From the NCBI GenBank assembly GCA_002371115.1, contig DFFY01000041.1, positions 1 through 21,834 of the forward strand: a stretch of 21,834 bases of DNA. The letters run 5' to 3'. Origin of the DNA: Bacteroidales bacterium UBA3764 (GTDB lineage: Bacteria; Bacteroidota; Bacteroidia; Bacteroidales; UBA932). Below, in pieces: positions 7,213 to 15,485 of the stretch. How positions within the stretch are numbered: the first letter of the stretch is position 1; the number at the start of each line of letters is the position of its first letter. Under the pieces are notes generated by a model. The model was not told where the DNA came from. It made no database searches and was given only the letters and a program-made list of their open reading frames with translations. The position numbers and the translations under genes were made by a program.

Positions 7213-7254
7213 GCAGTATAAGGCCCAACTGTGAAAAACTAAATTTTGACCGAT

Positions 7255-8775
7255 ATGAAGAGAAATATGCTGCTTTTGGTCCTGACATTTGCCACTTTGT
7301 CAGTAAGGGCGCAGAATCCGGCTCCAGCCACCTACCACGGGCAGGTGCTCACCCTGGATGACTGCCGCCAGATGGCCCTGCAGGAAAGCAAGGCCCTGGA
7401 CCAGGCCCGCATTGAGACCGAGATGGCCGGCTATGACCGCAAAATTGCCATGGCCAACTATTTCCCTAAAATCAGCGCCACCGGCGCCTACGTTTACAAC
7501 AACCGCGACGTGGCCCTCCTCAACGAAGACCAGAGCAGCCGGCTCCGGAACGCCGGCACCAACGTGCAGAATGCCTTTTGGGACTACCTGCAAGGCGGCG
7601 CCGCCAACATCCAGGGAGACCTCACCCGGGACGTTGCCGAGCGCCTGATAGAAGCGCTCCGCAACAACCCCGACCTGCCCAACATTGCTACGCCCATCAA
7701 CGCCATCGGCCAGGACATTGACAACGCCCTGCACCCGAACCTGCACAACATCTGGATAGGCGCCGTCACCGTGCAGCAGCCGGTGTTTGTGGGCGGTAAA
7801 ATCATCTACAGCAACCAGATGGCCGTGCTGGCGCAGCAGCTCTCGGAGGCCAAATATGACATGAAGGAGGCCGATGTCCTCCTGGACGTGGACCAGGCCT
7901 ACTGGCAAATTATCTCCATTGCCAACAAAAAGAAACTGGCGGAGAGCTATGCCGCGCTGCTGGAGGAAATGGAGAAAGACGTGCAAACGGCCGTGAACGC
8001 GGGCGTTTCCACGGAAAGCGACCTGCTGCAGGTACGCGTGAAGGCCAACGAGGCCCGCATGATGCTCACCAAGGCCACCAACGGCCTCACCCTTTCCAAG
8101 ATGCTGCTGTGCCAGCGCATCGGCCTGCCCTTAGACAGCGCCATCGTCCTGGCCGATGAAACCCTGGAAGTGATTCCGGAACCCGGCCGTCCGGTGGAAA
8201 AGAGCCTGGAGGACATCTATGCGTCCCGTCCGGAGACCCGCAGCCTCACCCTGGCCAGCCAAATCTTTGACAAGAAAGCCAAGGTGGTACGCGCAGACCT
8301 CATGCCCACCGTGGCCCTCATGGGCGCTTTCACCGTTTCCAACCCCAATATGTACAACGGCTTCCAGAACCAGTGGCAGGGCGGCAACCTGAGCGCCGGC
8401 GTCATGGTGAAAATTCCCATCACCCACGGCGGCGAGGCCCTGTTCAAATACAAGAAGGCCAAGGCCGAAGCCCGTCTGTACCAGGACCAGCTGGACGACG
8501 CCAAACAGATGATTAACCTGCAGGTAACCCAGCAGCGCAAGTTCTTTGACGAGGCCCTCCAGAAGGTGGAAATGGCCCGCTCCAACCTGGACCTGGCTGA
8601 AGACAACCTCCGCAGCGCACGCGTGGGCCTGGACGCCGGTGTCATCGCCACCAACACTGTGCTGGGCGCACACACGGCCTGGCTCAGCGCCCACAGCGAG
8701 TATATCGACGCAGGTATTGAATTGCAAATGACCGCCGCCAGCCTGAGGAAAGCGGAAGGCGGCTACAAAGACTAA
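7255..8775 (+). CDS. TolC-family outer-membrane efflux protein
   Basis: The 506-residue product starts at the ATG at 7255 with a signal peptide (MKRNMLLLVLTFATLSVRAQ). The TTG nine bases upstream is not needed. After the leader comes the family's usual opening LTLDDCRQMALQES, then long helical repeats with many Ala, Gln and Glu residues, as in the OEP domains (PF02321) that form the periplasmic tunnel. The length is somewhat above E. coli TolC, with an insertion around residues 85-155 (AGTNVQNAFWDYLQGGAANI and following). It forms the outer-membrane exit channel for the HlyD adaptor and permeases encoded next. The HlyD start is 9 bases downstream, so the four genes form one operon. The exported substrate is unknown. 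Confidence 0.9.
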   Translation: MKRNMLLLVLTFATLSVRAQNPAPATYHGQVLTLDDCRQMALQESKALDQARIETEMAGYDRKIAMANYFPKISATGAYVYNNRDVALLNEDQSSRLRNAGTNVQNAFWDYLQGGAANIQGDLTRDVAERLIEALRNNPDLPNIATPINAIGQDIDNALHPNLHNIWIGAVTVQQPVFVGGKIIYSNQMAVLAQQLSEAKYDMKEADVLLDVDQAYWQIISIANKKKLAESYAALLEEMEKDVQTAVNAGVSTESDLLQVRVKANEARMMLTKATNGLTLSKMLLCQRIGLPLDSAIVLADETLEVIPEPGRPVEKSLEDIYASRPETRSLTLASQIFDKKAKVVRADLMPTVALMGAFTVSNPNMYNGFQNQWQGGNLSAGVMVKIPITHGGEALFKYKKAKAEARLYQDQLDDAKQMINLQVTQQRKFFDEALQKVEMARSNLDLAEDNLRSARVGLDAGVIATNTVLGAHTAWLSAHSEYIDAGIELQMTAASLRKAEGGYKD

Positions 8776-8784
8776 ACTTATATC

Positions 8785-9780
8785 ATGAATTCACAGAAAA
8801 ATTACAACCTCTTAATCGGGGTTGCGGCACTCATTGCCATTTTACTTGTCATTTCCATCGTAGGATACATCGTTTCCCGTCCCAGGCCCGTCGTCATCCA
8901 GGGCGAGGCCGAGGCCACGGAGTACCGCATTTCCGGCAAGGTTCCGGGCCGCATAGAGGAGTTCCGCGGCATCGAAGGCCAGCAGGTACGCAAAGGCGAC
9001 ACGCTGGTTATCATTGACTCGCCGGAAATCCGTTCCAAGATGGCCGAGGCCAACGCCGCCAAGGCGGCCGCCACCGCCCAGAAGGACAAAGCCATGCACG
9101 GCGCCCAGAAAGAGCAGATTACCGGCGCGTACGAGCTGTGGCAGAAGGCCAAGGTGGGCGAAGAAGTGATGCGCAAGTCCTATGAGCGCATCAAGGCCCT
9201 GCACGAGCAGAAAGTGGTTTCCGACCAGAAGTACGACGAGGTGGAAGCCCAATACCGCGCCGCACAGGCCACCACCAAGGCTGCCTACAGCCAGTACGCC
9301 ATGGCCATCAAGGGCGCCCGCCAGGAAGACAAGGACGCCGCCGTGGCCCTGGTGGAACGTGCCAACGCCGCCGTGGAGCTGGTGAATGCCTATCAGGACG
9401 AAATCCGCCTCACCTCCCCTTCGGACGGCATCATCGCCGACATTTATCCCAAGGTGGGCGAACTGGTGGGCCAGGGCGCACCCATCATGACCATCCAGGA
9501 CCTGTCGGACATGTGGTTCACCTTCAACGTGCGTGAGGACCGCCTGAGGGGCATGCAGTCCGGCGACCAGATTCTCCTCACCATTCCTGCGCTGAACAAC
9601 CGCGAAGTATCGGCCACGGTCTATTACCTGGCCGCCCGCGAGTCCTACGCCACCTGGAAGGCCACGCGTGAGATTGGCGAGTTCGACACCAAAACCTTTG
9701 AAGTACGCGCCCGGCCCAACCACCAGGTCGATGGCCTGCGTCCCGGCATGAGCGTAATCCTGACGCGGGAGGAAAAATGA
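8785..9780 (+). CDS. HlyD/MFP-family periplasmic adaptor
   Basis: The 331-residue product is a membrane-fusion adaptor. One N-terminal membrane anchor (residues about 7-32, LLIGVAALIAILLVISIVGY) is followed by a first half-lipoyl motif (GKVPGRIEEFRGIEGQQVRK). An Ala/Lys/Glu-rich coiled-coil hairpin spans about residues 75-200, then the second half-lipoyl motif (SPSDGIIADIYPKVGELVGQ) and a beta-barrel and membrane-proximal part that ends LRPGMSVILTREEK. It would link the inner-membrane permeases to the TolC channel. It resembles YbhG/YhiI adaptors that work with ABC-2 permeases. Its TGA overlaps the ATG of the first permease (ATGA at 9777-9780). Confidence 0.9.
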   Translation: MNSQKNYNLLIGVAALIAILLVISIVGYIVSRPRPVVIQGEAEATEYRISGKVPGRIEEFRGIEGQQVRKGDTLVIIDSPEIRSKMAEANAAKAAATAQKDKAMHGAQKEQITGAYELWQKAKVGEEVMRKSYERIKALHEQKVVSDQKYDEVEAQYRAAQATTKAAYSQYAMAIKGARQEDKDAAVALVERANAAVELVNAYQDEIRLTSPSDGIIADIYPKVGELVGQGAPIMTIQDLSDMWFTFNVREDRLRGMQSGDQILLTIPALNNREVSATVYYLAARESYATWKATREIGEFDTKTFEVRARPNHQVDGLRPGMSVILTREEK

Positions 9781-10937
9781 GATCCATCTACAACGTTGTC
9801 CGGAGGGAACTGCTCATTATCCGGAAACGGCCGGTGTACATCCTCGCCTCGCTGGGGGTGCTGCTGGTGAATACGGTGTTTTACCTGTCCCTCATGCAGG
9901 ACGGTCTTCCGCACGACCTTCCCATCGGCCTGGTCGATGAGGACCAAAGCTCCACATCGCGCTCCTTCGCTACGCAGCTGGACGCCACCCAGCTGGGCCA
10001 GGTCATTTATTATGACGACCTGCACCTGGCGCGCGCGGACATGGAGACCGGCAAAATCACCGCCTTCGTCCTTATTCCGGAGGGCTTTAATGCCGACATC
10101 CAGGCCAATCGCCAGCCGCATCTGTCCTACTACGTGAACTCGCTGTACTTTGTGGGCGGCGCCCTGGCGTACAAGGACATCCTCACCATGGCCAACCTCA
10201 CAAACGGTGCTGTCCAGCGCCAGGTGCTGCGGGCCAAGGGCGTGAACGAGCGGGAAATCCGCGGACGCATCCAGCCCATTGTCCTGGACCAGCACCAGAT
10301 TGGCAATCCGGCTACCAACTATGGCGTGTATCTGAACGGCGTCATCCTGCCGGGCGTGCTGGAGATGATTGTGATTCTCATCACCATCTACGCCGTGGGC
10401 TCCGAGCTCAAATACGGCACCTCCAAGCACCTGATGCGCACTACCGGCGGCTCCATCGAGAAGGCGCTGCTGGGCAAGTTGCTGCCTTATAATATTATAT
10501 TCACGGCGCTGGGCATCGGCCTGGAACTCCTGCTGTTCCACTGGCTGCAATACCCGCTGCAAGGCTCCCTGTGGTGGATGTTTCTGGACATTTTGCTGCT
10601 GGTGACGGCGTCGGAGGCGCTGGGGCTCCTCATTATTGAGCTGTTCCCGGTGCTGCGGCTGGCCATCAGCGTAGGGGCCATCATCAGCGTGCTGGGCTTC
10701 TCGCTGGCCGGGTTCTCCCTGCCGGTGAGTTCCATGCCGCCGTACGTGCAAGGCTTCAGCGCCATGTTCCCGTTAAGGCACTATTACCTGTTCCATGTGC
10801 AGCAGACGCTCTGGGGCAGCGGTTTTGCCGGCTGCTGGCAGGAGATTGTGCACCTTATGGTGTTCATGCTGCTTCCTCCCCTGTTCATGCGGAGGCTGGA
10901 AGACGCTTATGTGAATCAAAACTATGAAAGAGACTAA
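9777..10937 (+). CDS. ABC-2 type permease, first of two
   Basis: The 386-residue product has the YhhJ/YbhS-like ABC-2 permease layout. One N-terminal membrane helix (residues about 20-40, VYILASLGVLLVNTVFYLSL) is followed by a large periplasmic domain of about 140 residues (beginning LPIGLVDEDQSSTSRSFATQ). A C-terminal block of five helices starts near residue 185 (VILPGVLEMIVILITIYAVG) and ends in a short cytoplasmic tail. The start overlaps the adaptor stop by four bases, and its own end overlaps the second permease by 14 bases, so the subunits are probably made together as a heterodimer. ABC-2 permeases need a nucleotide-binding subunit, and none is encoded in this operon. Confidence 0.88.
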   Translation: MRSIYNVVRRELLIIRKRPVYILASLGVLLVNTVFYLSLMQDGLPHDLPIGLVDEDQSSTSRSFATQLDATQLGQVIYYDDLHLARADMETGKITAFVLIPEGFNADIQANRQPHLSYYVNSLYFVGGALAYKDILTMANLTNGAVQRQVLRAKGVNEREIRGRIQPIVLDQHQIGNPATNYGVYLNGVILPGVLEMIVILITIYAVGSELKYGTSKHLMRTTGGSIEKALLGKLLPYNIIFTALGIGLELLLFHWLQYPLQGSLWWMFLDILLLVTASEALGLLIIELFPVLRLAISVGAIISVLGFSLAGFSLPVSSMPPYVQGFSAMFPLRHYYLFHVQQTLWGSGFAGCWQEIVHLMVFMLLPPLFMRRLEDAYVNQNYERD

Positions 10938-12207
10938 CTATATCGGCCGGTGGCTGCGCGACTGGTACCGCATCTTTGTGGGTGAACTCAAGCTCATTTT
11001 CAAGGACAGCGGCGTCATGGTCATCTTCTTTGTGGGCGGTCTGCTGTACCCCGTGCTGTACAATCTCATCTACATGAACGGAACGGTGGACGAGATGCCC
11101 GTAGCGGTGGTGGACCTCTCCGGCGGTTCCTACAGCCGCCGCTATATCCAGAAGGTGGACGCCACGCGCGAGTGCGAGGTCCTCACCTACTGCGCCTCGC
11201 TGGAAGAGGCCAAACAACTGATGCAGCGACAGGTGGTGCACGGCGTCATTTATATTCCTGCCGATTTTGACCACAAGATTGTCCGCGGCGAGCAGGGCGT
11301 CATTTCCACCTATGCCGACATGTCCAGCTTCCTGTACTACAAGTGCCTCACCATGGGCACCAGCCTCACCATGCTGGACGAGATGCACACCATCCAGACG
11401 GAGCGCTACACGGCCGCCGGCCTGGACGGGCAAAGCGCCAGCCAGCTGGTGCAGCCGGTGCTCTCGGACGAGGAAATGCCTTATAATCGGCCCTTCTCCT
11501 ATACCATTTTCTTCATCTCCGCCGCCCTGCTGCTGGTGATTCAGCAAACCATGTTCTACGGCGGGTCGCTCCTTGCCGGAACGTTGCGCGAGCAGAACCG
11601 GAGCTTCGCCTCCTTGCCCCGGCAGCTGCAAGGGCTGGGCGTAGGGCGCGTGGTGCTGGGACGCGGCGCCGCTTACCTGTCCATTTACCTGGTGACGGGA
11701 ACGCTCATCGCCCTGCTCATCCCCTGGCTGTTCCGCCTGCCGCAGCATGCCTTCTGGGGTGATGTGATGGTGCTGCTGGTGTTCTACATCCTGGACTGCA
11801 TCTTCTTCACCTTCACCTGGTCCACCCTTATCTGGAAGCGGGAAACGGTGTTTGTGCTGTTCCTGTCCGTATCGCCCATGTGCCTGTTCCTCACCGGCTT
11901 TTCCTGGCCGATGACCGCCATTCCGGCCTTCTGGCAAAAGGTGGCGCTCCTCTTCCCTTCCACCTTTGGCTGCCGGGCCTTCATCAACCTGAACACCGCC
12001 GGCTGCACCCTGCAGGGCATCGCCCCGGAAATCCAGGCCATGACCATCCAGACGGTGGTGTATTACTTCCTGTCCTGCGCCGCCGTTTTTGTGGAGAACA
12101 AGGTGACGGAGCACCGCGCCCGGCTAGAAGCCCTGCGCTCGCGGGTGGACCAGCATTTTGGCCTTCCCACCGGTGAAGAAGCCCGCCAAATCATTGCAGG
12201 TGAATAA
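10924..12207 (+). CDS. ABC-2 type permease, second of two
   Basis: The 427-residue product has the same architecture as the preceding permease. The N-terminal helix is at residues about 30-52 (VMVIFFVGGLLYPVLYNLIY), followed by an extracytoplasmic domain beginning PVAVVDLSGGSYSRRYIQKV and by five or six C-terminal helices. The C-terminus carries an extra charged tail after the last helix (residues about 385-427, starting ENKVTEHRARLEALRSRV), predicted cytoplasmic, with no match I recognise. It is the last gene of the TolC-HlyD-permease-permease operon. The promoter -33 element of the next unit lies within its final codons, so the TonB receptor gene is transcribed separately. Confidence 0.88.
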   Translation: MKETNYIGRWLRDWYRIFVGELKLIFKDSGVMVIFFVGGLLYPVLYNLIYMNGTVDEMPVAVVDLSGGSYSRRYIQKVDATRECEVLTYCASLEEAKQLMQRQVVHGVIYIPADFDHKIVRGEQGVISTYADMSSFLYYKCLTMGTSLTMLDEMHTIQTERYTAAGLDGQSASQLVQPVLSDEEMPYNRPFSYTIFFISAALLLVIQQTMFYGGSLLAGTLREQNRSFASLPRQLQGLGVGRVVLGRGAAYLSIYLVTGTLIALLIPWLFRLPQHAFWGDVMVLLVFYILDCIFFTFTWSTLIWKRETVFVLFLSVSPMCLFLTGFSWPMTAIPAFWQKVALLFPSTFGCRAFINLNTAGCTLQGIAPEIQAMTIQTVVYYFLSCAAVFVENKVTEHRARLEALRSRVDQHFGLPTGEEARQIIAGE

Positions 12208-12223
12208 AATAGTTGTACCTTTG
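12193..12223 (+). promoter_or_regulatory. Promoter of the TonB receptor-DUF4249 unit
   Basis: ATTG (12193-12196), a 19-base spacer and TACCTTTG (12216-12223) match the Bacteroidota promoter, with a weaker -33. The start point near 12228 leaves a leader of only about 5 bases before the ATG at 12233. Confidence 0.65.
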
Positions 12224-12232
12224 CAATTCCTT

Positions 12233-14332
12233 ATGAAGAAGGTGCTGGCCATATCGCTGCTGCTACTGGGCTCGCCGGCCCTGCAGGCGCAGGAGGTGCG
12301 GGACACGCTGGACGCGTCGCGCATATCCGCCCTGCGGGAGAAAACGCGTAACACCACCCAGACGGGCCTTATGCACATTGAGAGCAAACAGCTCACCTCC
12401 GGCATTGCGGTCTTTGGTACGCCGGACGTCATCAAGAAGCTGCAGCTGCTGCCCGGCGTGGCGGCCGGCAACGAACTCATGAGCGGCCTGTACGTACACG
12501 GCGGCGACGGCAACGACAACCTCTTCCTTCTGGACGGCGTTCCGCTGTACAACATCAGCCATTTCGGCGGGCTGTTCTCCAGCTTCAACACGGACATTAT
12601 CGACAACCTGGACTTCTACAAGAGCGGTTTTCCAGCCCGCTATGGCGGCCGCATGTCGTCGGTGGTGGACGTGGAAACGCGGGAGGGCAACATGCAGGAA
12701 TACCACGGCAGCGCGTCGCTGGGCCTCATTGACGGCCGTGTGCAGGTGGAGGGGCCCATCGTCAAGGGAAAAACCTCCTTCAATGTGGGCCTCAGGCGCA
12801 CCTGGATGGACGTGGTTACCATTCCGGCCATCGCATACGCCAACCGGCGCAACGGTGAAGACCAAACCGTGGGCGGCGGCTATGCCATGTGGGACATCAA
12901 CGCCCGCGTAACGCACCGCTTCTCCCCCGGCAACGTGCTCAATGCCTGCTTCTATACCGGGGCCGACGACCTTCGCGCCTCCATGGAAAGGAAGGATGCC
13001 TCCAACATGAAGCTCGGAGTAAAATGGGGCAGCTTAACCGGCTCTGTATCGCATTTTTACGAGTTTTCCAAGAAGCTGAAAGCCAAAACGGCGCTGTACT
13101 ACACGCAAAGCACCTCGGACACCGGCTACAACTTCGCTTTCCTGAATGAGAAAGAAGGCACCGTCACGCGTGCCACCATGGACGACAACGACGTGGCTTC
13201 CGTGCGGGAAGTGGGCCTTACGTCCAACTGGGACTGGTACCCCAACCAGTACAACCATGTGCGCTACGGGCTCAGCGCCCAGTACCATTGGTACCATTCC
13301 GGGCGGGCGTTTTCATCGGCCAGCGAAGACAATGGCGTGCCCTCGCAGCAATCCTCCGACAACGTGTCGCAGGCCTACCGTGCCTTTGAGCCGGCCATTT
13401 ACATGGAGGACGAGCTTTTCCTGCGCTACAACCTCACCCTCAACGCGGGCCTGCGCTTCGCCCTGTTTGCCACGCCCGGGAAAACGTATCCTTCCCTGGA
13501 GCCGCGCGTCGCCTTTAAATGGCTCATCAACAATGCTATATCGGCCAAACTGTCCTATACGCGCATGAGCCAGTTCGCGCACCTGGTGTCGGCCGTGTAC
13601 ATGGACCTGCCGTCCAACAGCTGGATGCCTTCTACGGCGAATGCCAGGCCCATGGTGAGCGACCAGGTGGCCGGCGGCATCTACAGCACCTGGGGCCCGT
13701 TCAAGTTCAACCTGGAAGGCTGGTACAAAACCATGAACAACGTGCTGGTGTACAATGGCAGCAACACCTTTGTGCCGCCCATCACCGAGTGGGAAAAATC
13801 GTTCACGGAGGGCCGCGGGCGCTCCTACGGCATGGAGGTGGAAGCAACGTACAGCAAAGGCCCGCTCACCCTCACAGCCTACTATACCCTCTCCTGGTCG
13901 CAACGCTACTTCGACGCCATCTATCCGGGCTGGTATCCGGACCGCAACGACAACCGGCACAAAGTGAACCTGGTGGCCTCTTGGCACTTTGCCAAGCGCT
14001 GGGAAGCCTTTGCCAACTGGAATTACCACAGCGGCAACCGCATCACCTTCCCTTCGCATTATATTGAGGTGGACGGCAAGAAGCGTTACCTGTACGACGC
14101 CCCGTACAACATGCAGCTCCCGGACTACCACCGGCTGGACGTGGGCGTGGACTTCACCACCGTGTTCCGCAACGGACACAGCCTCAAGGTGAACCTGAGC
14201 GTGTACAACACCTACAACCACCTGAACGCTTCGCTGGCCTTCCTGCGCACGGACAAGGACGGCAAGTTCAGCGGCATGGCGTACGGCCTCATCCCCATCA
14301 TTCCCACCTTCACCGTTACGTATAAATTCTGA
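12233..14332 (+). CDS. TonB-dependent receptor without the usual N-terminal extension
   Basis: The 699-residue product is an outer-membrane TonB-dependent transporter. The ATG at 12233 starts a signal peptide (MKKVLAISLLLLGSPALQAQ); the in-frame upstream ATG would precede the promoter. The plug domain starts soon after, with the recognisable segments VIKKLQLLPGVAAGNELMSG, LYVHGGDGNDNLFLLDGVPL and DFYKSGFPARYGGRMSSVVD (to about residue 150). The beta-barrel fills the rest and ends IPTFTVTYKF with the terminal Phe expected of barrels. The carboxypeptidase-regulatory-like domain that most Bacteroidota receptors carry before the plug is missing. The DUF4249 lipoprotein gene overlaps by one base (TGATG), which makes a SusC/SusD-like uptake pair likely. 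The substrate is unknown. Confidence 0.9.
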   Translation: MKKVLAISLLLLGSPALQAQEVRDTLDASRISALREKTRNTTQTGLMHIESKQLTSGIAVFGTPDVIKKLQLLPGVAAGNELMSGLYVHGGDGNDNLFLLDGVPLYNISHFGGLFSSFNTDIIDNLDFYKSGFPARYGGRMSSVVDVETREGNMQEYHGSASLGLIDGRVQVEGPIVKGKTSFNVGLRRTWMDVVTIPAIAYANRRNGEDQTVGGGYAMWDINARVTHRFSPGNVLNACFYTGADDLRASMERKDASNMKLGVKWGSLTGSVSHFYEFSKKLKAKTALYYTQSTSDTGYNFAFLNEKEGTVTRATMDDNDVASVREVGLTSNWDWYPNQYNHVRYGLSAQYHWYHSGRAFSSASEDNGVPSQQSSDNVSQAYRAFEPAIYMEDELFLRYNLTLNAGLRFALFATPGKTYPSLEPRVAFKWLINNAISAKLSYTRMSQFAHLVSAVYMDLPSNSWMPSTANARPMVSDQVAGGIYSTWGPFKFNLEGWYKTMNNVLVYNGSNTFVPPITEWEKSFTEGRGRSYGMEVEATYSKGPLTLTAYYTLSWSQRYFDAIYPGWYPDRNDNRHKVNLVASWHFAKRWEAFANWNYHSGNRITFPSHYIEVDGKKRYLYDAPYNMQLPDYHRLDVGVDFTTVFRNGHSLKVNLSVYNTYNHLNASLAFLRTDKDGKFSGMAYGLIPIIPTFTVTYKF

Positions 14333-15318
14333 TGAAAAAAGCACTATACATATTGTCGATGCTGCTTCTGGCCGCCTCCTGCGAGATTCCGTTCCAACTG
14401 GAGCAGAACGGGCAGCCGCGTATTTACGTGCAGGGCATCGTCAACAATGGTGAGGTGTTTGTGAACACCCGGCTGGCCAATCCCGTGAGCGGCAGGCAGC
14501 TGGAAGAAATGCCCATGGACGTGCGCACTTCCCTGGACGGAAACCGCTTCCAGGTGGAAGTCAGCGCCGAGGGCGTGGGGACGGTAAGCGGCAGCACCAC
14601 GGTGCCGCCCAAGCCCCGATACTACTCCCTCCGACATCAATCCCTGCATATCGATACGCTCTCCGTTACCAAAATTACCATCGAACTGGACCATGCGCCG
14701 GAAGAAGGCGAATATTACGGCATCTGCATCCGCCGGGACCAGCACATGGTCTATCAGGACGGGACCCAGAAAGACACCACCAGTTATATCACCCCGGGAT
14801 ATCTGCTTACGCTCATCGAAACGGGCAAATTTGACCTGGAAGACTTCATGCAGGTGAGTTTTGACGGCCAGTTCCTGGGCGGTCCCGAGTACCAGGCGCT
14901 CACCCTGGTGACCAAAAAGCAATTCCAGGGCAGCGAGTACCAGTTCTATCTGGGTTCCTTTGACGCACGTTTGCTGGACGGCATCCGGGGGGCGATGCCG
15001 CAAGGAAACACCGGGGTTGCCGGCGGCGGCATCACCAGCGGAGAAGTGGGCGACCAGAATCAGGACAGAGAAAAGATGGAACCGAAGGTAAGCCGTACGG
15101 AATACACCTTCACTTTCTACAGGCTCTCGGATGAGTTCTTCTTCTTTGCCAAGGCCCTGTTCCAGAGCAACTTCGACTTCCTGTCAAACATGGGCCTCAT
15201 TCCCGCCAATTTTACCTGGAGCAATGTCAAGGGCGGCCTGGGCTTTGTGGGGGCCGTAAGCAGCATCACTTTGGGCCCCTACTGCTTTGACGAGAAAGAG
15301 AGCGATGAAGAAAATTAA
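14332..15318 (+). CDS. DUF4249-family lipoprotein, partner of the TonB receptor
   Basis: The 328-residue product has a lipoprotein signal (MKKALYILSMLLLAASC) with Cys17 as the lipidation site. The mature part begins EIPFQLEQNGQPRIYVQGIV, the characteristic start of DUF4249 proteins (PF14054), which are encoded beside TonB-dependent receptors in Bacteroidota. They are thought to act as surface lids or substrate-binding partners by analogy with SusD, though I know of no direct biochemical proof. The middle is beta-rich and the C-terminus acidic (FDEKESDEEN). The start overlaps the receptor stop by one base, so the proteins are probably made in equal amounts. No clear terminator follows, and the tRNA promoter begins only 8 bases after the stop. 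Confidence 0.85.
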   Translation: MKKALYILSMLLLAASCEIPFQLEQNGQPRIYVQGIVNNGEVFVNTRLANPVSGRQLEEMPMDVRTSLDGNRFQVEVSAEGVGTVSGSTTVPPKPRYYSLRHQSLHIDTLSVTKITIELDHAPEEGEYYGICIRRDQHMVYQDGTQKDTTSYITPGYLLTLIETGKFDLEDFMQVSFDGQFLGGPEYQALTLVTKKQFQGSEYQFYLGSFDARLLDGIRGAMPQGNTGVAGGGITSGEVGDQNQDREKMEPKVSRTEYTFTFYRLSDEFFFFAKALFQSNFDFLSNMGLIPANFTWSNVKGGLGFVGAVSSITLGPYCFDEKESDEEN

Positions 15319-15325
15319 AATAAAT

Positions 15326-15356
15326 TTTGCTATTTCCGGAAAAGATGCTACCTTTG
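15326..15356 (+). promoter_or_regulatory. Promoter of tRNA-Val
   Basis: TTTG (15326-15329), a 19-base spacer and TACCTTTG (15349-15356) match the Bacteroidota consensus exactly. The start point near 15361 lies about 7 bases before the mature tRNA. Confidence 0.8.
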
Positions 15357-15367
15357 CATTCCCCAAC

Positions 15368-15442
15368 AGGGGCGTAGCTCAGCTGGTTTAGAGCGCTTCA
15401 GTCACATTGAAGAGGTCATCGGTTCGAATCCGATCGTCCCTA
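15368..15442 (+). tRNA. tRNA-Val (anticodon CAC)
   Basis: The cloverleaf folds cleanly. The acceptor AGGGGCG pairs with CGTCCCT (one G-T pair) and is followed by discriminator A. The D arm is GCTC/GAGC, the anticodon stem CTTCA/TGAAG holds the loop GTCACAT, the variable loop is AGGTC, and the T arm is ATCGG-TTCGAAT-CCGAT. The loop places CAC at positions 34-36, which reads the valine codon GUG. Position 32 is G, where C or U is usual. CCA is not encoded. Confidence 0.92.
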
Positions 15443-15450
15443 CTCCTGAG

Positions 15451-15479
15451 GCGGACCGTTTTTTCGGCCCGCTTTTTTT
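15451..15479 (+). terminator. Terminator after tRNA-Val
   Basis: GCGGACCG (15451-15458) pairs with CGGCCCGC (15465-15472) with one A/C mismatch around a TTTTTT loop, followed by seven T. It separates the tRNA from the oxidoreductase gene. Confidence 0.85.
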
Positions 15480-15485
15480 GTAAGA

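Noticed and set aside
10885..12114. Long minus-strand frame opposite the second ABC permease
   Set aside because: Its composition (His, Gly, Gln, Glu rich) is that of antisense to membrane helices; no promoter or motif supports it.
12208..12232. Cobalamin or other riboswitch before the TonB receptor
   Set aside because: The predicted leader is about 5 bases, and no B12-box-like sequence is present upstream.
15368..15480. tRNA-Val as an integration site of a mobile element
   Set aside because: No integrase gene and no repeat of the tRNA 3' end is visible in the window; normal genes flank it.
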